Of a DNA stretch of 12,787 bases, positions 7,051 to 12,787 are shown one piece after another (position 1 is the first letter of the stretch; the number at the start of each line of letters is the position of its first letter). The translations under genes were made by a program, and so were the position numbers. Origin of the DNA: Micrococcales bacterium UBA2465 (lineage in GTDB: Bacteria > Actinomycetota > Actinomycetes > Actinomycetales > Microbacteriaceae); NCBI GenBank assembly GCA_002342255.1, contig DDPP01000010.1, forward strand, positions 1 to 12,787, in the 5' to 3' direction. Under the pieces are notes generated by a model. The model had not been told where the DNA came from and did no database searches. It was given only the letters and a program-made list of their open reading frames with translations.

Positions 7051-7359
7051 TTACTTGATCTCAGTTACCTGAACGCGGGTAAGGTCTGCACGGAAACCCT
7101 GACGCTTCTTGTAACCAGTCTTGTTCTTGTATTTCTGGATAACGATTTTTGGACCGCGCAGGTTACCTAGCACGGTAGCGGTTACCTTCACACCAGCAAG
7201 AGCTGCCGCCTCGTGAGTAACTTTCTCACCATCAACTAGCAACACTGCTGGAAGTTCAATCTTCTCGCCAGCGTTAGCCTTTAGACGGTCAAGCGTGACG
7301 ATGGTGCCGACCGACACCTTTTCTTGGCGGCCACCCGCACGTACTACTGCGTAAACCAC
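7051..7359 (-). CDS. rplU: 50S ribosomal protein bL21
   Basis: bL21 is a 50S protein bound to 23S rRNA. The 102-residue protein is full length, with [13 protein letters not shown] at 3-15, the [20 protein letters not shown] block and a C-terminal [10 protein letters not shown]. In the C-terminal signature it has GFR where GHR is most common. The start is GTG at 7359-7357 with AAAGGG seven bases upstream. It is the first gene of rplU-rpmA. A strong promoter-like element and a hairpin lie between it and the rne stop, so ribosomal protein synthesis can be set independently of rne. Confidence 0.97.
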   Translation of the reverse strand: MVYAVVRAGGRQEKVSVGTIVTLDRLKANAGEKIELPAVLLVDGEKVTHEAAALAGVKVTATVLGNLRGPKIVIQKYKNKTGYKKRQGFRADLTRVQVTEIK

Positions 7360-7395
7360 AGATATACCCTTTGTTCGAAAAATCTTGGATTGGAA

Positions 7396-7413
7396 TGCCT
7401 GCTATGGCAGGCA
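7396..7413 (-). promoter_or_regulatory. Hairpin in the rplU-rpmA leader
   Basis: TGCCTGC (7396-7402) and GCAGGCA (7407-7413) form a perfect 7-bp stem with a 4-base loop. An outer GATTG/CAATC pairing can extend it. If transcription begins near 7417 as the promoter predicts, this stem is at the very 5' end of the rplU mRNA, about 37 bases before the GTG. It could be a binding site for autogenous control by a ribosomal protein, an mRNA-stabilising stem, or the end of the rne transcript (a T-run lies about 12 bases later). Which of these applies cannot be told from sequence. Confidence 0.5.
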
Positions 7414-7423
7414 ACAAGGTTCA

Positions 7424-7452
7424 ATCTTAGCCTTTTATAAGGCTTCGGTCAA
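7424..7452 (-). promoter_or_regulatory. Promoter for rplU-rpmA, with a palindrome in its spacer
   Basis: On the minus strand TTGACC (7452-7447) lies 17 bases from TAAGAT (7429-7424), a close match to the sigma-70-type -35/-10 pattern. It begins four bases after the rne stop. The spacer is almost filled by the inverted repeat AGCCTT-N4-AAGGCT (7429-7444). This could be an operator placed where a repressor would block polymerase, or chance. Confidence 0.65.
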
Positions 7453-7456
7453 ACCT

Positions 7457-9547
7457 TTATACCGGGGTTTCCCCTGGCTGAATATCGTCGCTGGTAACCC
7501 GGCGATTCTTGCGTTTTGGCGGGTTTGTAGCCTCTGGCAAGGCAGCCAAGACACTCTCAAGAGTCTTGGGCTTGGTCTGGGTCGCCGTAATGGTGCTGGC
7601 TGCGATCTTGGACATCAGATCTTTGGCCTCAGCCGCCTTTTCTGGGGTCACTACCCTAGCTGGCTCAACCTTAGGTTTGACTGGCTCAGCTGGCTGGGTA
7701 TTTTCCTTAGGTTGCTTGAACTTGTTTTTACTCTTGTTCTTTTGTTTACTTGGACGGTCATCGTCACTGATGTGTTTGTTCTTCAGCACTGGGTGATGAT
7801 GCACGATTAGCCCCCTACCGGCACAGGTTTCACAAGGCTCACTGAAAGCCTCGAGTAATCCGATACCAATCTTTTTACGGGTCATCTGGACCAAACCTAG
7901 CGAGGTTACTTCAGCAACCTGATGTTTGGTTCTATCTCTAGATAGACATTCCATAAGTCTTCTAAGGACTAGCTCACGGTTGGATTCCAAAACCATATCG
8001 ATAAAGTCGACCACGATAATGCCACCGATGTCACGAAGTCTTAGCTGACGAACAATTTCTTCAGCAGCTTCCAGGTTGTTCTTAGTAACTGTCTCTTCAA
8101 GGTTTCCACCAGAACCAACAAACTTTCCGGTGTTCACATCGACAACAGTCATAGCTTCTGTTCTATCGATAACTAGCGAACCACCGGAAGGTAGGTATAC
8201 CTTACGGTCAAGGGCCTTAATGATCTGCTCATTGATTCTGAAGTAATCAAAAGCATCTTTATCGCCTTCGAATCTTTCAACTCGCTGAAGAAGATCAGGT
8301 GCAACATCTTTTAGATAGCCTTCGATGGTTGCAAAAGGTGCATCGCCATCGATGATCATCTTTTGGAAATCTTCATTGAAGACATCGCGAACAATCTTGA
8401 TTAGCAAGTCAGGTTCAGATGAGAGTAGTGAAGGTGGAGTGGAGATTTCAGCGTTACGGCTGATTTCTTCCCATTGAATCTGCAGCCTTTGAACATCTTC
8501 AGCTAACTGTTCTTCGGTGGCACCTTCGGCAGCAGTCCTAACGATTACTCCGGCTTCTGGCGGAAGAATCTCTTTTAAAATTTTCTTAAGTCTGGTTCTT
8601 TCAGACTCTGGAAGTTTTCTAGAAATGCCGTTGACCTGACCGTTAGGAACATAAACCAGGTAACGACCAGGAAGTGATATCTGTGAAGTTAGTCGAGCAC
8701 CCTTTTGCCCTACAGGGTCTTTGGTTACTTGAACCAAAATCTTGTCTCCTGATTTCAGGGCAAGTTCAATCTTTCTAGGTTGGTTACCAACTTCGGCAAG
8801 TTCCCAGTCAACCTCACCGGAATACAAAACCGCGTTACGGCCGCGACCGATGTCAACGAAAGCTGCTTCCATCGAAGGCAAAACGTTTTGCACTTTACCC
8901 AGATACACATTTCCAATTAGTGAACTGTCCTGAGCTTTAGCAACATAGTGCTCAACCAAGATGTTGTCTTCGAGAACACCGATTTGGATCTTGTCATCTT
9001 TGCTTCTAACCACCATGATTCGGTCAACCGCTTCACGACGAGCTAAGAACTCACTCTCAGTGATTCTGGAAGATCTGCGACCACTGTCCCGACCTTCACG
9101 TCTACGCTGCTTCTTTGCTTCTAGCCGAGTTGAACCCTTAACTCTGGCTGGTTCAGTGCTAACCGGCTTAGGTTCTCTAGGGGTTCTTACCTTTACCACG
9201 ACATTTGGCGGCAGTTCACCCTCGATAACTTCGCCCGGACGTTTACGAGTTCTAACTCTGCGGTGGCTTCCATCGGTGTCTTCAGCTACCGGTAGTCCAC
9301 GCTTTTTACTCTTCGGTTCAACGCTTGGGGTTGGCAGATCCGGTGCCTTGAAAATCAGTGAGATACCAACTGGACCTTTGGCTTCAGCCTTAGCTTCTTC
9401 CTTGGTTTCAGTGGTGGTATCTATTTCTGCTTCCGCTTTTTTGCGGGTTCGCTTAGGTGCGGCCGCCGGTTTAGTAGCCTTTGCTTTTTTAGGTTCAACG
9501 ACCTCAGCAACAACCTCTGGTTGTTCTATTTCTTTCTTTTTCACCAT
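7457..9547 (-). CDS. rne: Ribonuclease E/G family endoribonuclease
   Basis: RNase E starts mRNA decay and trims rRNA and tRNA precursors by cutting AU-rich single-stranded RNA. The 696-residue protein has a basic, Pro/Lys/Arg-rich disordered N-terminal region (1-165), the S1 RNA-binding region at about 207-290 (NVYLGKVQNVLPSMEAAFVD), the 5'-sensor and RNase H-like part, then the DNase I-like catalytic domain with DVNTG at 470-474 (D470) and DFIDM at 514-518 (D514), matching the two magnesium-binding aspartates of the family. The Zn-link CETCAGRG follows with C572 and C575, then VHHHP. The tail (590-696) is Lys/Pro/Gln-rich and disordered. Long tails on both sides of the core are typical of actinobacterial RNase E. 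The start is ATG at 9547 with GGAG eight bases upstream. It has its own promoter and a long leader. Confidence 0.96.
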   Translation of the reverse strand: MVKKKEIEQPEVVAEVVEPKKAKATKPAAAPKRTRKKAEAEIDTTTETKEEAKAEAKGPVGISLIFKAPDLPTPSVEPKSKKRGLPVAEDTDGSHRRVRTRKRPGEVIEGELPPNVVVKVRTPREPKPVSTEPARVKGSTRLEAKKQRRREGRDSGRRSSRITESEFLARREAVDRIMVVRSKDDKIQIGVLEDNILVEHYVAKAQDSSLIGNVYLGKVQNVLPSMEAAFVDIGRGRNAVLYSGEVDWELAEVGNQPRKIELALKSGDKILVQVTKDPVGQKGARLTSQISLPGRYLVYVPNGQVNGISRKLPESERTRLKKILKEILPPEAGVIVRTAAEGATEEQLAEDVQRLQIQWEEISRNAEISTPPSLLSSEPDLLIKIVRDVFNEDFQKMIIDGDAPFATIEGYLKDVAPDLLQRVERFEGDKDAFDYFRINEQIIKALDRKVYLPSGGSLVIDRTEAMTVVDVNTGKFVGSGGNLEETVTKNNLEAAEEIVRQLRLRDIGGIIVVDFIDMVLESNRELVLRRLMECLSRDRTKHQVAEVTSLGLVQMTRKKIGIGLLEAFSEPCETCAGRGLIVHHHPVLKNKHISDDDRPSKQKNKSKNKFKQPKENTQPAEPVKPKVEPARVVTPEKAAEAKDLMSKIAASTITATQTKPKTLESVLAALPEATNPPKRKNRRVTSDDIQPGETPV

Positions 9548-9761
9548 CGCTGGTGCTCCATGCCCGGCAACTCACTTGGTCCACACCCCGAAGTAAACTG
9601 CCTCTAAATCTGTTGTTATCAACTTTTGTTGACAACCAAAACTATTGATTGTTGAACTCAAAGAGCCAGAATCCCTCACAGCTGCCCGATGGGTCTTATG
9701 TCTGAGGTGCCTACAAGCGTCCAACAAAACCTTCGTCAATTTCAGTGTGTTGAAATCAACT
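9548..9761 (-). promoter_or_regulatory. Long structured 5' leader of the rne mRNA
   Basis: If transcription starts about seven bases after the GATACT element, the rne mRNA has a leader of roughly 210 nt. It has potential stems at 9735-9760 (arms GTCAATTTCA and TGAAATCAAC, with wobbles), a weak one using CCTCA 9674-9678 with TGAGG 9703-9707, and a strong one at 9615-9636. No long reading frame fills it. Long rne leaders that carry feedback control by RNase E itself are known in Escherichia coli; the same role here is inference. Confidence 0.5.
9615..9636 (-). promoter_or_regulatory. Near-perfect inverted repeat in the rne leader
   Basis: GTTATCAAC (9615-9623) and GTTGACAAC (9628-9636) flank a 4-base TTTT spacer. 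In rne mRNA this is a 9-bp stem with an AAAA loop and one G-U pair, which preserves pairing where the DNA arms differ. The wobble fits an RNA hairpin somewhat better than a DNA operator, though a repressor site is not excluded. Confidence 0.55.
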
Positions 9762-9767
9762 ACCCCT

Positions 9768-9796
9768 AGTATCCCACTTTTAGCCTAAAAAGTCAG
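9768..9796 (-). promoter_or_regulatory. Promoter for rne
   Basis: On the minus strand CTGACT (9796-9791) is 17 bases from GATACT (9773-9768), and the -10 is preceded by TGG, giving an extended -10. This is the best promoter-like pair in the 273-base gap between rne and vkor. Its -35 lies within the region that should serve as the upstream promoter part for vkor on the other strand, so the two may compete. Confidence 0.6.
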
Positions 9797-9808
9797 TAAT
9801 AAATAGGC

Positions 9809-9814
9809 CATACT
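9809..9814 (+). promoter_or_regulatory. -10 element for vkor, predicting a leaderless mRNA
   Basis: CATACT (9809-9814) ends six bases before the vkor ATG, so transcription would start at or next to the A of the ATG. No Shine-Dalgarno sequence is seen in the bases just upstream. Leaderless mRNAs are common in actinobacteria. A -35 hexamer near 9786-9791 is not recognisable. Confidence 0.5.
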
Positions 9815-9820
9815 TGTCTT

Positions 9821-10456
9821 ATGAGCACTGCTGAAACTCAGGTAAAAGGGCTAGGTGGCCCTAAATCATTGGCCTGGACCCTGATTATTGGCGGTGTCAT
9901 CGGCTGGATTGCAGCCTTTGCTCTGATTATTGAGCGTATTCACGTAGCTAGTGATCCAAACGCCACTTTGTCCTGTGACTTGAATGTTTTCATTTCCTGT
10001 AAATCGGTGATGCTGACCCCCCAAGCCAAATTATTTGGTTTTCCAAACCCAATTATCGGTCTAGGAGCTTTCGTTGCCCCTATCGTGGTTGGCTTTGGTC
10101 TTCTGGCTGGAGCTAAATTTGCCGCCTGGTTCTGGAGATTGTTTTGGCTTGGATCTCTTCTAGGTTTTACTTTCGTAGTTTGGCTTTTCACTCAAAGCAT
10201 GTTCGTAATCAGCGTGCTTTGCCCATACTGCATGGTGGCTTGGGCTGGAATGATTCCAGTGTTCTGGACTCTCACTTTGTATTTGATCAAAGAAGATATT
10301 TTGCAAGCACCGGTCAGGATGACTACCTTCTTTGATCGTGCCTATTCAAAAGCTTGGCTTTGGATTTTGCTAACCGATCTGATAATCATTTTGTCCATCA
10401 TCGCTAGATTCTGGGAAAGATGGCCTTTGATGTTCAGAAGCCTAGGTTGGATCTAA
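9821..10456 (+). CDS. Vitamin K epoxide reductase (VKOR) family membrane protein
   Basis: Actinobacterial VKOR reoxidises a DsbA-like thiol oxidase and passes electrons to menaquinone, supporting disulfide formation in exported proteins; it takes the place of DsbB. The 211-residue protein shows an N-terminal hydrophobic helix (18-38), the outer cysteine pair C52 and C60 ([10 protein letters not shown]), the quinone-side segment GFPNPIIG at 73-80, several further membrane helices, and the active-site CPYC at 134-137. All four redox cysteines are present. No thioredoxin domain is fused, so a separate partner must be encoded elsewhere. The start is ATG at 9821, probably the first base of the transcript. 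Its stop overlaps the ndk stop on the opposite strand. Confidence 0.92.
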   Translation: MSTAETQVKGLGGPKSLAWTLIIGGVIGWIAAFALIIERIHVASDPNATLSCDLNVFISCKSVMLTPQAKLFGFPNPIIGLGAFVAPIVVGFGLLAGAKFAAWFWRLFWLGSLLGFTFVVWLFTQSMFVISVLCPYCMVAWAGMIPVFWTLTLYLIKEDILQAPVRMTTFFDRAYSKAWLWILLTDLIIILSIIARFWERWPLMFRSLGWI

Positions 10457-10863
10457 AACCAGAGAGCCAATTCTCTTTCAGCTGATTCAACTGAGTCAGA
10501 ACCATGAACCAAGTTCTGTTGAACTTTTAAACCCCAGTCTCGACCTAAGTCACCTCTGATCGTGCCTGGCAGTGCAACGGTTGGATCGGTTGCTCCAGCT
10601 AACGCTCTGAAACCCTCAATTACTCTGTTGCCTTCAACTCTTAGAGCAACAACATCACCGGAAGCCATGAACTCAACCAGTGGCTCATAGAACGGTTTAC
10701 CTTCATGCTCTGCATAGTGTTTAGCCAGCAGTTCTCTAGATGGAGTTAACTTCTTGATGTCGAGTATGACATAGCCTTTAGCTTCAATTCTGGAAATGAT
10801 TTCACCAATGAGGTTTCTCTTAACCGCATCTGGCTTTAGCAAAACTAGGGTCTGCTCGGTCAT
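10453..10863 (-). CDS. ndk: Nucleoside diphosphate kinase
   Basis: NDK transfers the gamma phosphate of ATP to nucleoside diphosphates through a phosphohistidine, balancing NTP and dNTP pools. The 136-residue protein is normal in length, with [19 protein letters not shown] (5-23), GPxTP-region equivalent [17 protein letters not shown] (91-107) and the active-site NLVHGSDS with H120. The start is ATG at 10863, immediately after the stop of the DUF4233 gene; GAGGAG inside that gene's end is the ribosome site. It is the last gene of ileS-folC-DUF4233-ndk. Its TAG overlaps the vkor TAA tail to tail, leaving no room for a terminator between them. Confidence 0.97.
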   Translation of the reverse strand: MTEQTLVLLKPDAVKRNLIGEIISRIEAKGYVILDIKKLTPSRELLAKHYAEHEGKPFYEPLVEFMASGDVVALRVEGNRVIEGFRALAGATDPTVALPGTIRGDLGRDWGLKVQQNLVHGSDSVESAERELALWF

Positions 10864-11247
10864 TTATTTCTCCTCGGTTTCAATCGATATTTCAAAGGTA
10901 TCAATATTTGCTCTTGCTTTCTTGGCAAGGTCAATAGTGGTTCCAGCAATCATGGCCCACCCCCACATACCGACAAAGATTATGGCAATCAAAAGCATCC
11001 AGGGAACCCAGAAAGAGACAACTAGCAGCACAACTTGCAAGAACCAGCCAAACCAGTAAGAGCCTTTACGTCCGAGGTAGCCCGGGGTCATAATCAAAAT
11101 AGTTGAGAAGGCAAGACCTACTCCCCAAACCAAAGCTCCATCAGCAACCTTCAAACCAAAGGCAACCAAGGTTCCAAAGAAAACAACAAAAGCTTCGAAA
11201 GCCAAAATCATTGAGCCCAGCTGTCTTCTAACTGATCGTTCAGCCAT
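10864..11247 (-). CDS. DUF4233 family membrane protein
   Basis: A 127-residue integral membrane protein of the DUF4233 family, of unknown function and characteristically found directly after folC in actinobacteria. Hydrophobic segments lie at about 11-32, 38-54, 65-81 and 82-104, suggesting four helices, with an acidic C-terminal tail (DTFEISIETEEK). A basic N terminus (AERSVRRQLG) suggests a cytoplasmic start. The start ATG at 11247 overlaps the folC stop by 8 bases (ATGGCTGA), and the stop abuts the ndk ATG, so translation of all three is probably coupled. No catalytic motif is visible. Confidence 0.88.
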   Translation of the reverse strand: MAERSVRRQLGSMILAFEAFVVFFGTLVAFGLKVADGALVWGVGLAFSTILIMTPGYLGRKGSYWFGWFLQVVLLVVSFWVPWMLLIAIIFVGMWGWAMIAGTTIDLAKKARANIDTFEISIETEEK

Positions 11248-12589
11248 TTGCTTCCTGCTGCTTTAGTTTTAGAGCATCGCCAACCAATGTTACAGAGCCA
11301 CTAATAACAATCATGCCCTCTTGCGAGACCTTAGTTTTGGCTAACGTCCAGCCTTCAGCCACATTGGCAGCCGTGCTAACTCGCTCTGGACCGAAAATCT
11401 CCTTAGCCAAATCGGCTAGCTCTGCTGAATTAGTAGCTCTGATGCTGGAACTTTCGGTCAGAATTATCTCCAGCAATACCGGTTCCAGAGCCTCTAAGAC
11501 TCCTCGTGCATCTTTATCGGCAAGCACACTCAAAACACCAACTGCTTCAGGAGATCCAAAAGAATGGATTATGGATTGAGCTAGGGATCTAGCTCCATGT
11601 GGATTATGTGCAGCATCTAAAAGAACTGTTGGTCGCTTATCGATGATTTGCAATCTGCCAGGGGAAGTAACATCGGCTAGAGCAGATCGAAGAATTGCAT
11701 CAGGAAGAGCATTCTGTGCTGAACCAAAGAATTGCTCAACTGCTGCTATAGCTAAAGCAGCGTTCTCAGCTTGATATTTACCGTGCAGCGGAATGAATAG
11801 ATTCTCGTATTCTCCAGCAAGTGATTTCAAGCTGAAGGTAATACCAACGTGGTCTTCTGAAACACTAGTGACTTCAAAGTTCTCACCATAAACATCAAAA
11901 GAATCTGCAACAGCAGCCGTTTTATCTTTAAGAACTGCCAGTGCTTCAGGTTTTTGCATAGAGCTCACCACTGCTGAGCCTGGTTTGATAATTCCCGATT
12001 TAGTCGTGGCAATTTCCTTGATAGTTGAGCCAAGTCTTTCTATGTGATCGAGATCGATTGGGCTAAACACTGCAACATCGCCATCGGCGACGTTAGTAGA
12101 ATCCCACTCCCCACCCATGCCAACTTCAAGTACTAGAACATCAACCGGCGCTTCGGCAAAACAAGCAAAGCCCAACACTGCTAAAGCTTCAAAGAAAGTT
12201 AGTCTCAGATCTCCTGCAGCTAAAAGTTCTTGATCAACTATTTCTAGAACAGGTTCAATGTCTTTGAAAACTTCATAGAACTTTTGAGTCTCGATAGGTT
12301 CACCATCTATGGCAATGCGTTCGTTGAGTTCAATCAAATGCGGTGAAGTAAATCTTCCAGTTCTAAGCCCAAACTCTCGAAGAATTCTTTCAATGATTCG
12401 AGTGGTTGTGGTTTTACCGTTGGTGCCTGTGATGTGGACCACACGATACATCTTCTGAGGGTCCCCCAAGAGTTCTACTGCTCTTCTGGTTGGTTCAAGT
12501 CTTGGTCGAAGCTTATGCTCAGGAACTCTTGCCATTAGAGATGTTTCTATGTAGCGAATCATCTCTAATTCAGTTAGACCTTGATTCAA
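11240..12589 (-). CDS. folC: Folylpolyglutamate synthase / dihydrofolate synthase
   Basis: FolC adds glutamate to folates (and in many bacteria to dihydropteroate) using ATP, keeping folate cofactors in the cell. The 449-residue Mur-ligase-fold protein has the P-loop ITGTNGKTTTT at 53-63, FTSPHLIELNERI at 80-92, EVGMGGEWDSTN, DLDHIERLGSTIKEIATTKSGIIKPG, and the C-terminal LLDAAHNPHGA that binds nucleotide. The length is typical. The start is TTG at 12589, overlapping the ileS stop by four bases (TTGA), a coupling arrangement; ATG 12562 is the next in-frame choice but lacks a ribosome site. Its end overlaps DUF4233. Confidence 0.95.
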   Translation of the reverse strand: MNQGLTELEMIRYIETSLMARVPEHKLRPRLEPTRRAVELLGDPQKMYRVVHITGTNGKTTTTRIIERILREFGLRTGRFTSPHLIELNERIAIDGEPIETQKFYEVFKDIEPVLEIVDQELLAAGDLRLTFFEALAVLGFACFAEAPVDVLVLEVGMGGEWDSTNVADGDVAVFSPIDLDHIERLGSTIKEIATTKSGIIKPGSAVVSSMQKPEALAVLKDKTAAVADSFDVYGENFEVTSVSEDHVGITFSLKSLAGEYENLFIPLHGKYQAENAALAIAAVEQFFGSAQNALPDAILRSALADVTSPGRLQIIDKRPTVLLDAAHNPHGARSLAQSIIHSFGSPEAVGVLSVLADKDARGVLEALEPVLLEIILTESSSIRATNSAELADLAKEIFGPERVSTAANVAEGWTLAKTKVSQEGMIVISGSVTLVGDALKLKQQEANG

Positions 12590-12787
12590 AGTTTGGTCAC
12601 CACCACACCAATTGGTAGGTCATCGCCAACAGTGGTTCCTTCACCAGCAACATCACCCAACTGGCTAACCAGTTCAAGAGTTAGCGTTTCACTCTTTACT
12701 AGCTCTTCATGGGTAGCAACGGCATCGAGCACCTGCTGAGAACTAGTTAGCTGCAGCTTGATGCGGTCACTAACATCAAGATCGGCA
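12586..12787 (-). CDS. ileS: Isoleucyl-tRNA synthetase, C-terminal end (runs off the window)
   Basis: The minus strand is open from the window edge to TGA at 12588-12586, giving 66 codons. The sequence starts with ADLDVSDRIKLQL and continues with a helix (QQVLDAVATHEELVKSETL) and a short strand-rich end. This matches the C-terminal domain of the long, eukaryote-like IleRS found in actinobacteria, where LDVSDRI is a recurrent motif and folC commonly follows. The catalytic HIGH and KMSKS regions lie outside. ValRS was considered because it also precedes folC in some bacteria, but its C terminus is a coiled coil and does not fit. Confidence 0.8.
   Translation of the reverse strand, partial: ADLDVSDRIKLQLTSSQQVLDAVATHEELVKSETLTLELVSQLGDVAGEGTTVGDDLPIGVVVTKL

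Noticed and set aside
7385..7810. A 141-codon plus-strand open frame opposite the rne 3' end
   Set aside because: It crosses the rplU promoter and the rne tail, is Trp/Leu-rich without a recognisable domain, and has no ribosome site; it is antisense to a clear gene.
8961..9596. A 211-codon plus-strand open frame opposite the start of rne
   Set aside because: It mirrors the Lys/Arg/Pro-rich disordered part of RNase E, has no ribosome site or family motif, and its composition (Ser/Leu/Thr-rich) is what the antisense of that region would give.
9629..9657. Plus-strand TTGACA at 9629-9634 as a -35 for vkor
   Set aside because: The hexamer 17 bases later is TTGAAC, not a -10, and the TTGACA is part of the rne leader inverted repeat.
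9735..9760. The stem at 9735-9760 as an intrinsic terminator
   Set aside because: It is AT-rich with wobbles, and no T-run follows on either strand; it fits better as part of the rne leader.
1..12787. CRISPR arrays, insertion sequences, phage genes, toxin-antitoxin pairs or defence genes
   Set aside because: No regularly spaced direct repeats, transposase or integrase motifs, or small paired toxin-like genes were seen; almost every base belongs to a housekeeping gene or a short gap.

Overview
This window looks like core-genome DNA from an actinobacterium. The best match is a small-genome, reduced-GC member of the Microbacteriaceae (the freshwater Luna/Rhodoluna/Aquiluna type). The reasons are the gene order ileS-folC-DUF4233-ndk, then vkor and rne, then rplU-rpmA-obgE-nadD-rsfS, an RNase E with long basic tails on both sides of the core, a VKOR protein for disulfide formation, and frequent TTG/GTG starts. 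By eye the base composition is below 50% G+C, low for the phylum; I did not compute it. The genus is an inference.

Left part (1-3364): the 5' end of deoC lies on the minus strand and runs off the window, preceded by a DUF429 gene on the same strand. Divergent from them is a two-gene plus-strand unit: a PadR-type winged-helix protein 3 bases ahead of an ABC1/AarF/UbiB-type atypical kinase. That unit ends in a hairpin terminator shared with the tRNA gene facing it.

Middle part (3368-9796), all on the minus strand: read in the direction of transcription it runs rne, rplU, rpmA, obgE, a 61-codon membrane protein, nadD, a tail-anchored hypothetical protein, rsfS and tRNA-Ala(GGC). The theme is RNA and ribosome biology: RNA decay (RNase E), 50S proteins bL21 and bL27, the 50S-assembly GTPase Obg and the 50S silencing factor RsfS, with NAD synthesis (NadD) in between. 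Promoter-like elements can be read ahead of rne, ahead of rplU and, less surely, ahead of the 61-codon gene. A 12-bp perfect hairpin separates rpmA from obgE. The rne mRNA appears to carry a leader of about 210 nt with hairpins.

Right part (9809-12787): vkor is the only plus-strand gene here. It is divergent from rne, with overlapping promoter regions and no visible ribosome binding site, so its mRNA is probably leaderless. It meets ndk tail to tail with overlapping stop codons. The minus-strand ileS(3' end)-folC-DUF4233-ndk set is tightly packed (4-base overlap, 8-base overlap, 0-base gap) and reads as one operon.

The longest stretch without a gene is 9548-9820 (273 bases) and holds the rne leader and the divergent promoters. 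I see no transposase, integrase, phage gene, CRISPR array, toxin-antitoxin pair or defence system. Nothing here is a convincing new multi-gene system. The items most worth a second look are the structured leaders of rne and rplU, the two uncharacterised membrane proteins next to nadD, and the PadR-ABC1 kinase pair.
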